This document shows, piece after piece, positions 7,301-15,007 of a stretch of DNA of 40,878 nt; position 1 is the first letter of the stretch; each line of letters starts with the position of its first letter. The DNA is taken from positions 1 to 40,878 of IMG/VR virus record IMGVR_UViG_3300045110_000103. One strand, written 5' to 3'. Origin of the DNA: a virus. The position numbers and the translations under genes were made by a program. Under the pieces are notes generated by a model that did no database searches, was not told the DNA's origin, and worked only from the letters and a program-made list of their open reading frames with translations.

Positions 7301-7613
7301 CGAAGATGCCGTTGAGGTCGATGAGGTCGACATCCCACGTCCGGGCCGCCCCGGTGCGGAACGAGTCGCGGCCACGAGCCACCCGGCGCATGGCGGCATA
7401 GCCGCTGAACAGGCGCGGCTCGGAGCACGTCGACTCGAGGACGTAGAACTTCTTGAGGCCCACGAGATTGAGGGCGCCAGCCGGATCGTCGATGGTGATG
7501 CCGCACGAGCCGTAGTTGCCGTTGTCGGCACACTCCTGGAGCCCGCTTATCTGCCCGAGACGGACGGCGACCGTGCCGAGGTCTGAGCCACCGTAGTTGA
7601 AGAAGAGCGCCAT
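4317..7613 (-). CDS. Receptor-binding tail protein with two LamG-like domains
   Basis: 1098 residues, last gene of the tail module. Residues ~1-355 look like a tail-tip attachment region (VNLIRAGQRVQVKFSHLPGY is typical of tail-hub domains). A Pro-rich linker (365-374) leads to a concanavalin/LamG-like sandwich at ~385-610 (WSVEYWGDY ... VTLYIDG). Further beta-rich segments and the tail-fibre motif LTTKGDLWGF ... GLKWAA follow, with a second LamG-like domain at the C-terminus (DWWLRLKRVSGTWTGYIS). Such domains bind sugars, so host-surface recognition is the likely role. The ATG overlaps the tape-measure stop as TGATG, which excludes the longer upstream frame. Confidence 0.85.
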   Translation of the reverse strand: MALFFNYGGSDLGTVAVRLGQISGLQECADNGNYGSCGITIDDPAGALNLVGLKKFYVLESTCSEPRLFSGYAAMRRVARGRDSFRTGAARTWDVDLIDLNGIFGQRLLLSNASNRPSETDATRINWILENGWTPELHDNGLVNTSSPVTLDAADYRGRYAGEVLNDCVGARGATRIYFAYWDSAKNQASLAYIDPAGSSFSSTLRFTNVLADVDNSTTFAATGELVRDPSQVYSTIWVPWTGGFSSATNSATAAAFIPRDVAVPAPQIGRATTAQHYADLLATQDNAEQDTITVSVRLPAASVNLIRAGQRVQVKFSHLPGYSAAYTYLRCVRRTVKQDEETTDYYNLDLELSTPRISGATGGSPLPSPPPPFVPSGSTDYPSMVRADGAIHAWAFNTADAAGSTVADYIDSDPGTTTKTGTNPTLAAGPASISSGANNWHVQRTDTNGTVAVVSSTLAADWPSGNSDWSVEYWGDYITTFLDAAFIMRWGNIHTMTLQIGGSPTNVTVSPPTGITISTTTGSTDVSAYTGVGWHNFIFTYVGSTRIVTLYIDGINRWTGTVSADLNIDVPNAATNDYIWQFVALQDYRHGWQSIYPLALSQAQATQHALGDAGAASSSTTVPLIGQAVGAESATGDGTTTAFTSNFPYSTGSLEVHVDGELQVVTQTTPASGIFTFAAAPVNGAIIVWTYNASSPTATGATHPAPTAALAAGPRTILHLTNKSGGSVAAGDVVIVDTTNNDAFTTTTSAAVTKVVGIAQATIASNAIGPVAIEGYVPLVNTTASVTRGNYLETSTTVKKAVDNATRHAGSFAQILTGGTTPDAILFGVPDSGSGGGLTSPLTTKGDLWGFSSVDARIPIGSDTQVLTADSAQTLGLKWAAAPGGGVTVQYPGLKPGTPTYDFAGASLPGAFSAHSSGGSFGTGNCMTQGEAWVGSSLEMQFSEQMGALYVTHADADLDFSVGGIRFSGDPGSSSVMVGIAALNSSGTGIGVTIYNDGGAYFAAITTWSYASNSDSWGNHGATAAGGTTLNGDWWLRLKRVSGTWTGYISQSGRAWDKVFSTRADAVTVDRLAFGLMYNSATVYSMRVIADYFQVDV

Positions 7614-9952
7614 CAGCCCGGGACGTAGACGTTGGACACGCGCCCGTAGCGGGCTGCCGTCGTCTGCGCGGCCTGCACCTGCCGGGTGGAGACTCCGACG
7701 TTGACGTGGACGGGCGCACGCACACCGCCGCCCGGAGCCGTCCCGCCCGCCGTGTTGCGGATGGCGTTGATGCCGGTATGCAGCGCGTTGACGGCCGCCG
7801 TGGTGCCGTGGATGGCGGTGATGGTGGCGATCTGCTTGGCGATCTGCTGCGCCGCCTTGGCGTCGTGGTGCTGGAGCGCCGTGTGCTCGAGCACCTTGAG
7901 TTCGGCGATCTTGGTAGCGTTGTTGCGCGTCGAGCGGTCGATGATCTCCGCCCGCTTGATGAGGTCGCGGGCCAGCGTCGCGGCCACCGCAGCGGCGCTC
8001 ACCTGATGGTGGAAGGCGGCCTCGGCGCGTGCCTTGATGCCCTGCTCGAGCGACTTCTGGTCGCCCCACTTGGCCCGGAACGCGGAGAGTTGCGCCTGGT
8101 TGACGGCGTCGATCGCCCTCGTGTTCTGAGCGATGGCTGCAGAGTAGGCGTTGTCCTGCCCCTGGAGAGCCTGGAGCCGGTCCGTGTTGTCGGCCGTCGC
8201 GAGGGTGGCATTCTCGATGGCCCGCAGCCCGGCCGCAGCGCCGGGAGCACCGCCGCCCGCTGAGGGAATGGCGCGAGGATTGACGCCCACCGCGCCACTG
8301 CCCCCGCCGCGCGAACGCGCACCGCCTGCTTGGATGTCGGCGCCCGGCTGGAGTCCTCCCGTGGCCTTCGCAAGAACGACTAGGCCGAGGATGGCGGCCA
8401 GTCCCGCCGCCGCGGCCGCCCCAAGAGCCCCGATTGTGACGCCGCCCGCTCCCACTGCTGCTTCACCAACGCCGATGCCACCTGCGCCCTCCGCCGCGCT
8501 CGCTGCGCCGCCAAGGCCACCGGGGATCATGTTGGTGACGAACACTGGCTGCACGAATGCCTTGCCGATGCCGGCACCGAGGAGGCCCATGCCGAGGCCC
8601 TTGGCGACAGCGCCTTTGATGGCGTCGACGGCCGTGCCCGCGATGTCAATGCCGAAGGTCCACTTGATGACCTTGTTGCCGACGAAGCCCCCGATGAGCA
8701 GCTGCTTGAGGGGATCGGGGATGCCGTCCCACGCCGCCTTCGCCGCCGAGGCGATGCCCTGGAGCGTCGGAATGACGGTGTCGCCGAGGAACTTGCCGAA
8801 GGTCCGGGCGTAGTTGGCCCCGTCCTTGAAGAACTGGATGATCTGCTTCGCCCCGCCGTGCTCGAGGAAGAGGCTGATGGTGTTGGCGAGGTCGGTGATG
8901 GTCGGCGCGAGCGCCAGGCCGATCTGGATCTGGAGGATGTCGACCGCTTCGCCGAGGTTGCGCAGTGCCGCCTTGTAGGCGTTCATGGCCGTGATGGAGT
9001 CGGTGCCCAGCGATAGCCCGAGATCGTCGATCGCCTGCTTGCTCTTGGCGATGCCCGCGCTACCGAGGGCGAGGACCGGGATGAGTGCGGCGTAGCCGCG
9101 CCCGAACACCGTGGCAGCCAGTGCGGCCTTGTTCGCCGCCGATGCGTTGCTCGTGTAGTAATCGGCGACGTGGGAGAGGACGGTCGAGAAGTTGAGCGCC
9201 TTGCCCTGCGAGTCGGTGAGGACGACGCCGTACTGCTTCTGGAGCGCCTGGAGCTTGTTGAGCCCCTGGACGCCCTGATTGGCCTGCGCGTTGGCGAGGT
9301 CGCTGGTGGCCTTCGTCAGCGCCCGTTCGGCGTCGGCGAGATGCACTTGATCGGTCGCCAGCGTCACGGCCGAGACGTGCTTCTTCTGCTCGTCGGTGTT
9401 CAGCTTGATGGTCGCCAGGCTCAGCTTTTCGTGGGCCTTGGTGACCTCCTCGGTCGCCTTCGCCACCGTCATGTTGCCGGCCGCGACGTGCGCTGAGGTG
9501 TTCTGTAGCTTGCCGAGCGTCTTCTCGGTGAAGCCGACGATCTGGGACAGGCGGTCGAAGTCGATGCCGAACTTGCCGGCGACGAGCGCGAGCTCGCCCA
9601 TCGACTGGGCCGACTCACCCGTCAGCGACGTGAGCCGCTCGAGGCTGAGGCCGAAGTCGCTCGTCTTCTTGAGCGAGCCCTCGATGATGGAGCCGAGCCC
9701 GAAGATGCCCGCGCCGAGGCCGAGGATGCCGAGCGGTCCGGTGAGCAGCCCGCCGATCTGGCTCTTGGCATGGCTGAGCGCACCGCCGAGCCGCCCGAAG
9801 CCCTGCTCGAGTTTGCCCACGGCCGACACTGCGCCGGTCGCGGCGGACGCGCCGAACTTGGCGACATCCGCCTCGGCCGCCTTGATGGCTGACGAGAAGT
9901 TCCCCGTCAGGTCCATCTGGACGACGACCTTGGCGGTGTCAGCCAGTGCCAT
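7613..9952 (-). CDS. Tail tape measure protein
   Basis: 779 residues, Ala/Gly-rich and largely helical, directly after the frameshifted tail chaperones as in siphoviruses. Two hydrophobic segments (about residues 66-90, GLLTGPLGILGLGAGIFGLG, and about 515-540) could insert in the host membrane during DNA entry. Helical stretches around 150-215 are coiled-coil-like. If ~1.5 Angstrom per residue applies, the tail would be a little over 110 nm. The start overlaps the chaperone stop by 14 nt. Confidence 0.93.
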   Translation of the reverse strand: MALADTAKVVVQMDLTGNFSSAIKAAEADVAKFGASAATGAVSAVGKLEQGFGRLGGALSHAKSQIGGLLTGPLGILGLGAGIFGLGSIIEGSLKKTSDFGLSLERLTSLTGESAQSMGELALVAGKFGIDFDRLSQIVGFTEKTLGKLQNTSAHVAAGNMTVAKATEEVTKAHEKLSLATIKLNTDEQKKHVSAVTLATDQVHLADAERALTKATSDLANAQANQGVQGLNKLQALQKQYGVVLTDSQGKALNFSTVLSHVADYYTSNASAANKAALAATVFGRGYAALIPVLALGSAGIAKSKQAIDDLGLSLGTDSITAMNAYKAALRNLGEAVDILQIQIGLALAPTITDLANTISLFLEHGGAKQIIQFFKDGANYARTFGKFLGDTVIPTLQGIASAAKAAWDGIPDPLKQLLIGGFVGNKVIKWTFGIDIAGTAVDAIKGAVAKGLGMGLLGAGIGKAFVQPVFVTNMIPGGLGGAASAAEGAGGIGVGEAAVGAGGVTIGALGAAAAAGLAAILGLVVLAKATGGLQPGADIQAGGARSRGGGSGAVGVNPRAIPSAGGGAPGAAAGLRAIENATLATADNTDRLQALQGQDNAYSAAIAQNTRAIDAVNQAQLSAFRAKWGDQKSLEQGIKARAEAAFHHQVSAAAVAATLARDLIKRAEIIDRSTRNNATKIAELKVLEHTALQHHDAKAAQQIAKQIATITAIHGTTAAVNALHTGINAIRNTAGGTAPGGGVRAPVHVNVGVSTRQVQAAQTTAARYGRVSNVYVPG

Positions 9953-10597
9953 CGGGCACTCCGAAGGCTGCGGCCTCAGCCGCCAGGCCGGCGGCGGCGG
10001 CGTCCTCGCGGGCGCGCGCCTCCCGCTGTGTCTCGCGCATGAGCCAGCCCACGCGCGACTCGGCCTCTACTTGCAGACTCACGTTCGCCTCACGCCACGT
10101 CAGGGGACCGGGGCCACGTACTCCATCCCAGCCGTACCGTTGGGCGAGGATCCCTTCGAGCGCCGTCGGGGCGTGGGCCCAGAGCCAGATCTCGCTGATG
10201 TCGATCCGTCCGTCGGCCCAGTCGGCGATGACTTGCTGGTCGTCTGGGCTAAAAAAGGTCCGAGCAACTCCTTGCTGTAGAGGTCGTCGCAGCGGTTGGC
10301 GACGATGAGAGCGCCAGCGTGGAAGGGCAGCAGCCGGTCGCGGTTGTCCTTCGTGTTGGGCACGGCATCGCGCTTCTCGTCCACGAACGACCACGCCCGG
10401 ATGGCCGTCGAGAGGTAGGCGTTGAGGATGGCGGCGAAGACCGCCTCCTCACCGTCCGCCTGGCTCTGCTGCATCGCCATGAGCGCCGCCGCCCCGATGC
10501 GGAGGTTGAGGGTGGGCTCGATGTCCACCCAGTCCTCGTCGTGCGGCTTGGCCGGACAGCGGCACTCGCCGACCGGGACGCGGACCGACTCGCTCAT
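9939..10597 (-). CDS. Tail assembly chaperone GT, -1 frameshift product
   Basis: The upstream gene shifts -1 at TTTTTTA into the frame that ends just inside the tape-measure gene. The fusion has ~116 residues of the G part joined to ~103 of the T part (SPDDQQVIADWADG ... LAAEAAAFGVPDGTG), about 219 in all. The C-terminal part has the Trp/Ala-rich helical pattern typical of T extensions (SEIWLWAHAPTALEGILAQRYGWDG). The pair G/GT between tail tube and tape measure is a hallmark of long-tailed phages; it binds the tape measure during assembly. Confidence 0.88.
10100..10597 (-). CDS. Tail assembly chaperone G, unshifted product
   Basis: 165 residues if read without a frameshift. The first ~116 residues form the chaperone domain (DEDWVDIEPTLNLRIGAAAL ... 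LVANRCDDLYSKELLGPFL). The 49 residues after the slippery site are Ser/Pro/Gly-rich and look non-native. Many G proteins stop soon after the site, so this tail is longer than usual. The ATG overlaps the tail-tube stop as ATGA. Confidence 0.85.
   Translation of the reverse strand: MSESVRVPVGECRCPAKPHDEDWVDIEPTLNLRIGAAALMAMQQSQADGEEAVFAAILNAYLSTAIRAWSFVDEKRDAVPNTKDNRDRLLPFHAGALIVANRCDDLYSKELLGPFLAQTTSKSSPTGPTDGSTSARSGSGPTPRRRSKGSSPNGTAGMEYVAPVP
10250..10256 (-). promoter_or_regulatory. Slippery site T TTT TTA for -1 frameshift
   Basis: In the G frame the codons read CCT TTT TTA, so the heptamer is a classic X XXY YYZ slippery sequence. A -1 slip continues as AGC CCA GAC, in the open T frame. 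It lies where tail chaperone genes normally shift. Confidence 0.9.
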
Positions 10598-11619
10598 GTG
10601 AGCGCCGCCCGTGTGCTCTGGCTGATGACCTGGAATGGATACGTGGCCGTGGTGTCGTAGATCTGCTGCCCTTGCAGCGTGAAGGCCTCGTTGGTGTTGA
10701 TGACCGCCTCCGCGCGGGTGAACCAGTAGCCGGGGATGCGCCACCGCATCTGGTGCGGGATGCCGGCCGACGCCGCCACGGAGGACGTGGTGCGGATCTC
10801 GGCGAACCGCTCGGTGGGCGAGGCCGCGATCCACTTGGACGCTTCGGCGATCGCCGCCGTGGCCTGCGCCATCGTGAGACTGAAGTTGAGGACGCGCTCG
10901 CCGCGGCTGAGGCCCTGCACGATGCGCATGGAGTTCGAGCCGTTGGCGAACCGCTTGACATCGAAGTTGTTGGACAGCTGGATCTGCGCGCCGTACACCT
11001 GCGACACGAGTTGTGACGTGCCGATGGCGGCGAAGGAGTCGTTGACGAAGAAGTACGTATCGCCGCAGTAGAAGGGCACGGGCGCGGCGTCGACCGTCAG
11101 GCCGCCCGTCGGCGCGCCCGGGTAGGTCAGGGTGGCGAAGCGCCAGTTGGCCGTCGCCATGATCGGCCCGAGATCCTGCGGGTAGTCCAGCGTCAGCTGG
11201 TCGACGACGCCGCCGCCGAAGGTGTGAGCGTCGCCCGAGGCGTCATCGAACCACTGCCCGGTGTAGGAGTCGATGACATCCTGCGAGGTGGCCGAGGGCG
11301 CGGCCGTCAGGATCTTGGCGGTGCCCGACGTGGTGAGGGCCAGACCGCCCATGACGGTGGCGCTGATGAGCGTCGGCAGATCGTTGCTGTTGAGCTCGCC
11401 GACCGACGTGCCGGTCAGATCGAGCGAGTGGGCATACGGCGCGACGGCCAGGTCGAGCGTGCCCGTGTCGTTGGCGGTCTTGGTCCAGTTGGGGTTGGTG
11501 GTCGGTGTGTACGTCCACGGATAGCGGCGCGTCGCCGCGACGGTCGTCCCGAAGGTCGTCTCCAGTCCAAGCTGGAACGCCCGCAGCCGGGTGACGCCCG
11601 CGACTGGAGTGAGTGGCAT
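10594..11619 (-). CDS. Major tail tube protein
   Basis: 341 residues, beta-rich, Thr/Ala/Gly-rich, with no signal or membrane segment. Placement between the tail terminator and the G/GT chaperones identifies it. The N-terminus (LRAFQLGLETTFGTTVAATR) and the repeated short strands fit the two-lobed tube proteins of siphoviruses; the length is somewhat above the smallest members and suggests an added domain. GGGAG 9 nt upstream fixes the ATG. It is probably the most abundant tail protein and may carry its own control in the 74-nt gap upstream. Confidence 0.85.
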   Translation of the reverse strand: MPLTPVAGVTRLRAFQLGLETTFGTTVAATRRYPWTYTPTTNPNWTKTANDTGTLDLAVAPYAHSLDLTGTSVGELNSNDLPTLISATVMGGLALTTSGTAKILTAAPSATSQDVIDSYTGQWFDDASGDAHTFGGGVVDQLTLDYPQDLGPIMATANWRFATLTYPGAPTGGLTVDAAPVPFYCGDTYFFVNDSFAAIGTSQLVSQVYGAQIQLSNNFDVKRFANGSNSMRIVQGLSRGERVLNFSLTMAQATAAIAEASKWIAASPTERFAEIRTTSSVAASAGIPHQMRWRIPGYWFTRAEAVINTNEAFTLQGQQIYDTTATYPFQVISQSTRAALT

Positions 11620-11693
11620 CGAAGGTACTCCCGCGAGTAGGGATTGACGTCACCGGCCATCACTCGCACTCAGGCCGGGCGGGCTCTAGAGCC
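11620..11693 (-). other. Intergenic leader before tail tube gene with palindrome
   Basis: A 12-bp perfect palindrome, GGCTCTAGAGCC (11682-11693), follows the TAA of the tail-terminator gene directly, and CCGGCC/GGCCGG arms lie further down. The stretch CCCGCCCGGCCTGAGT resembles part of the winged-helix gene leader, but the second pseudoknot helix cannot form here. It may be an mRNA processing or expression-boost element for the tube gene. Confidence 0.4.
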
Positions 11694-12323
11694 TTAGATT
11701 CGTCCTTCCGCCTTGGTCGCGGACAACGTGTAGACGTTGCCCAAGTAGAGTGGCTGCCCTTCTGATAGCGGCACTTCCGCCACCGATTGGAGCTCGAGGA
11801 TGGAGGAGCCGTCACCCGCATGGTACGCGGCGGTGAAAGCGTCCACGAGGGCGTCGCAGACGACGTCGGTATAGGCGCCGGCCTGATCGTTGTCGGGAGC
11901 CTGGACGGCGAGCACCACGTCGATCATGACGACGCGCGTCCGCACGCCGCGGGCGTAGCTGATCGTCTCCACGATGGTGTCGAGGTAAAGGCCCGGCAGG
12001 CTCATGTTCGAGTAGGACTTCGGGTTGCTGGTGAGCACCTCGCCGGGGATGGCCCACGGGTTCGCCGTCTTGAAGTTGCGCATGGTGGCGAGGGCACCGT
12101 CGCGGGCGAGTTGCCGCCACGAGGTCGCCAGCTGCCACGTCACCGTGCCGTCCACGATGGTCCACGGATCCGTGGTCGGCCAGACGGGTTCAGCTGCCGC
12201 CGACGTGCCGCCGATGAGGGCGTACCAGTTGAGGCCGTTGGGCGTGACCGGCGTGACCCGTGCACCCTGGAGATAGGCCGTCAGCGCCGTCCAGGCGGGC
12301 GTGGTCAGCGGCGGGCCGGCCAT
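11694..12323 (-). CDS. Tail terminator-like protein with N-terminal Trp-rich module
   Basis: 209 residues. Residues 1-65 (WTALTAYLQGARVTPV ... NWYALIGGTSA ... VDGTVTWQL) form a small beta module like the chitin-binding type 3/CBM5-12 folds attached to phage structural proteins. The rest (VMIDVVLAVQAPDNDQAGAY ... EVPLSEGQPLYLGNVYTL) has the alternating pattern and position of a tail terminator/completion protein, which caps the tube and meets the head. The ATG abuts the TAG of the preceding gene. Confidence 0.7.
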   Translation of the reverse strand: MAGPPLTTPAWTALTAYLQGARVTPVTPNGLNWYALIGGTSAAAEPVWPTTDPWTIVDGTVTWQLATSWRQLARDGALATMRNFKTANPWAIPGEVLTSNPKSYSNMSLPGLYLDTIVETISYARGVRTRVVMIDVVLAVQAPDNDQAGAYTDVVCDALVDAFTAAYHAGDGSSILELQSVAEVPLSEGQPLYLGNVYTLSATKAEGRI

Positions 12324-12797
12324 CTACGCCGCCCCGTTCCACTCGTCGATGACGATGGACGCGCCCATCTTCTTGGCCGCCAGCATGGCTCCGGGGACCA
12401 TGAACGGCTGGGCCTTCGTACCTGGATGGTGGACCTTCATGGCGAAGACCATGGCACCGGCCTTGACGCCCTTGCGGGTCGCGCCGGATAGCCGCCGGAA
12501 CGCGCCGCCGGCCGCGCCAGGAGCCCACGCCAGCACCCGCGCCACCTTTGGGGTGATCTCGTGCGGCCGGGTGCCGTGCTCTACGTAGCCCGCGTAGTTG
12601 GCCGACGCCTCGGTGGTCGCGCTGTGCGCCGTCGTCGCGACGAGGTGGATCGAACGCCCGAGGTTGCCCGTCTTGCGTGCCACGAGCAACTTCTGCTCAC
12701 GGACGGCGCGCAGCCCCAGCTGCCGCATGAAGACCTCGGTGTTGCCCATCGCGTGCAGCCGCCGATCGAGGGCGGCCGTACCAGTCACCCTAACCAT
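12324..12797 (-). CDS. HK97 gp10-like head-tail/tail completion protein
   Basis: 157 residues. The signature of the gp10 family is plain: basic helix at the N-terminus, then SANYAGYVEHGTRPHEITPK and a C-terminal VHHPGTKAQPFM. Such proteins join the tail terminator to the connector. The gene overlaps the zinc-knuckle micro-gene by 8 nt. Confidence 0.88.
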   Translation of the reverse strand: MVRVTGTAALDRRLHAMGNTEVFMRQLGLRAVREQKLLVARKTGNLGRSIHLVATTAHSATTEASANYAGYVEHGTRPHEITPKVARVLAWAPGAAGGAFRRLSGATRKGVKAGAMVFAMKVHHPGTKAQPFMVPGAMLAAKKMGASIVIDEWNGAA

Positions 12798-12930
12798 GTG
12801 CCACCAGCCCGCGCATATGAGCGAGCATCCGGGGCCCGCGGTGTCGATCGCAGAGCGACCGGAGCTCGCCCGTCAATGGCATCGGCACGGGGCGGCCGTG
12901 GTGCGGGCAGCCGGGCCAGATGCACTTCAT
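12790..12930 (-). CDS. 46-residue putative zinc-knuckle protein
   Basis: MKCIWPGCPHHGRPVPM and LCDRHRG give a C-x4-C-x-H-H ... C-x2-H set, enough for one zinc site. The ATG overlaps the connector gene's TGA as ATGA, and the stop overlaps the gp10-like gene. Small Cys/His proteins at this place occur in other phages, with unknown role. Confidence 0.65.
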   Translation of the reverse strand: MKCIWPGCPHHGRPVPMPLTGELRSLCDRHRGPRMLAHMRGLVAHG

Positions 12931-13781
12931 CCGATCGAAACCACCTGCTGGCCCGCACTCCAGTTCTTCACGAAGTCCTGTACCTCGGGCGGCATCTGGC
13001 TGTAGCTGACGATGCCACCGGCCGGGGTGATGACGCTATCGGCCAGGAGCGCGGGCGGACGGGCCGTGTACCACGCCGCGAACACCTTGAGGGCGTGGAT
13101 GAAGGAGCCCGGCTCGAACGTCGGCTCCCAGCCCCAGTCGCCCGTGAACGCCGAGTCGTTGGGCATCGAGGTGAAGGCGTAGCCGCCGCCGTAGTTGCCG
13201 GGGTAGAACGGCGAGTCGAGCGCCTTATCGAACCAGAGCGGATCGGCGAGCCACCACGGCCCGCTATCGCTGGTGCGGAGCGCCCGGAACTGGATGCCGG
13301 TGTTGACGCCGCTGTTCATCACGTCGGGCAGGAGCCAGTACGCGCCCGAGGTCAGGAGCGTGCCCGCGTAGGTGATGGCGGTGGCCGTCCGCAGCCCCGG
13401 GATCGGCAGGCTGGCGCGGAGCATCGAGGTCATCGTGATGGTGGCACCTGGCGTGTTGGCGAGGAAGCGCCGCGTGGTCTGCTCCATCGAACTGATGGCG
13501 TCGAGGAGGTTCTGCCCGATGATCGCATCGGTGTACTGATCCGAGCCGCTCGTCGTCAGGCTCATCATGTCGCGGATCTCGGACGGCTTGACGACGGTGT
13601 ACGGCACCCACGTCACGCTGCCGTCCGTGATGTTCTGGTATCGCCCGGCCCACGTCGGCTCGGTGCCGCCCGAGTTGCCCGTGCTGGCGGCAGCCCGGAA
13701 CGTGTTGCCGTTGCTCACGGTCGGGTTGACGAGCGCATCGACCGAGTAGGCATGGTTGGCCTGCCACGTCGGGACTGTCAT
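12927..13781 (-). CDS. Head-tail connector protein with N-terminal Trp-rich module
   Basis: 284 residues. Residues ~5-58 (WQANHAYSVDALVNP ... TFRAAASTGNSGGTEPTW ... ITDGSVTWV) are a carbohydrate-module-like domain, homologous in layout to the one in the tail-terminator protein. The helical remainder (SEIRDMMSLTTSGSDQYTD ... ISSMEQTTRRFL) resembles gp6-type head-tail adaptors, and the large mixed C-terminal region is unassigned. ATGA overlap with the glycosyltransferase gene sets the start. Confidence 0.65.
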   Translation of the reverse strand: MTVPTWQANHAYSVDALVNPTVSNGNTFRAAASTGNSGGTEPTWAGRYQNITDGSVTWVPYTVVKPSEIRDMMSLTTSGSDQYTDAIIGQNLLDAISSMEQTTRRFLANTPGATITMTSMLRASLPIPGLRTATAITYAGTLLTSGAYWLLPDVMNSGVNTGIQFRALRTSDSGPWWLADPLWFDKALDSPFYPGNYGGGYAFTSMPNDSAFTGDWGWEPTFEPGSFIHALKVFAAWYTARPPALLADSVITPAGGIVSYSQMPPEVQDFVKNWSAGQQVVSIG

Positions 13782-15007
13782 GCCGCTATCGCCTCCCGCT
13801 GCGCGATGACGGCCGCGAAGCCCTCGGCGGCCTGCGCCCATGTGAACATGGAGCGAACGTGCTCCGGGCCCTTGCCCGCCAGCTTCCAGCGCATGGAGCG
13901 GTCACGCACCAGCGTATCGACGGCCACCGCGAACGCCCGCTCGTCCGCCACGCCCCAGAAGTGGGCATAGATGTTCTCCGTCAGTGGCTGCCGCACCGGC
14001 ACTACGATACCAGCCGGTCCTATCACCTCTGGCACGCTCGTGAAGTCGAGCCCGACGCACGCCACGCCGCAGGCAGCCGCCTCGGCGATCGTGAGGCCAA
14101 AGCCCTCCGACGAGTTGCTGGCGTAGATGTCGGCCGCGTTGTAGAGGACCGCCAAGGCGGTGCGCTCGAGCCCGACGTAGCGCCATGGCACGAGCATCCG
14201 TGCGCCGATGTGCGGCGGGAAGTGAGAGCGCATCTCATCGAAGTTGCCGCCATAGCCCTGGACCCGCGCGTTGATGAGCAGCATCGTCTTGGGGTTCCGG
14301 TCGAGCACCGCGGCCATCGAGCGCAGGAACGGCCCGTAGGCCTTGCGCGGCGCGTTGGCATCGCAGCGCAGGATGAGCGTCAGCTTCGGATCCAGGCCGA
14401 AGGCCCGCTTGGCATCGGCGCGGCTCGTGATGACCTTGTCCTCCCAGATGATCGGGTTGCGCGCCGTGGCCGGGTGGAAGACCTCGGCATCGACGCCGTG
14501 ATAGACCATCGGCGGTGCCACGCCCATCAGGCGCTCGATCTCAGCTGCCCCGCTGTTCGCCATGGCGATCGGTTGGATGCGCTGCCAGATGGCCGCCCAG
14601 AGCGGCGGCAGCCCGACGCCCTCGATGGCGACGTAGTGGTAGGCCGGCAGCCCGTCGGGCAGGATGTCCATGAGCTCCGCGCCGAGGATGGCGGCGGGGT
14701 CCGAGTGGATGATGACCGCCTCGGGTGCCCAGTCGTCGTCATAGGACGCCCCGGTGAAGAGGCCGCGCAGGCCCTCGCGCATCCGGTCGATGTCGCTGGC
14801 GATCTCCTCCGACGTCATCCACGTCTGCGGGCGGCTGACGCTGACGGTGCGCCCCTCGAGGAAGTCGGGCACGCCAGCCAGTAACTCCTCGCGGAACTGG
14901 AAGAGGCGCACGTCCTCGCCCCGTGCCAGGAGTGCCTTGATGGCGTCGGCGGTGACGGTGCCGAAGCCCGTGGGGCCGAGGTCGCCGATCCAGAGAATGC
15001 GCGTCAC
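13778..15007 (-). CDS. GT4-type glycosyltransferase
   Basis: 409 residues, GT-B fold. The N-terminal half begins RILWIGDLGPTGFGTVT, with the glycine-rich loop of the acceptor domain. The C-terminal half has SSEGFGLTIAEAAACGVACVG, the E-x7-E signature of Glycos_transf_1, which binds the sugar nucleotide. GTG start overlapping the upstream TGA as GTGA; the open frame further upstream overlaps the preceding gene and is not used. It is the third of three adjacent sugar-transfer type genes placed between capsid and connector genes, which suggests it acts on virion proteins. Confidence 0.85.
   Translation of the reverse strand: MTRILWIGDLGPTGFGTVTADAIKALLARGEDVRLFQFREELLAGVPDFLEGRTVSVSRPQTWMTSEEIASDIDRMREGLRGLFTGASYDDDWAPEAVIIHSDPAAILGAELMDILPDGLPAYHYVAIEGVGLPPLWAAIWQRIQPIAMANSGAAEIERLMGVAPPMVYHGVDAEVFHPATARNPIIWEDKVITSRADAKRAFGLDPKLTLILRCDANAPRKAYGPFLRSMAAVLDRNPKTMLLINARVQGYGGNFDEMRSHFPPHIGARMLVPWRYVGLERTALAVLYNAADIYASNSSEGFGLTIAEAAACGVACVGLDFTSVPEVIGPAGIVVPVRQPLTENIYAHFWGVADERAFAVAVDTLVRDRSMRWKLAGKGPEHVRSMFTWAQAAEGFAAVIAQREAIAA

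Noticed and set aside
12561-13970. 469-codon plus-strand frame
   Set aside because: Arg-rich antisense of connector and glycosyltransferase genes.
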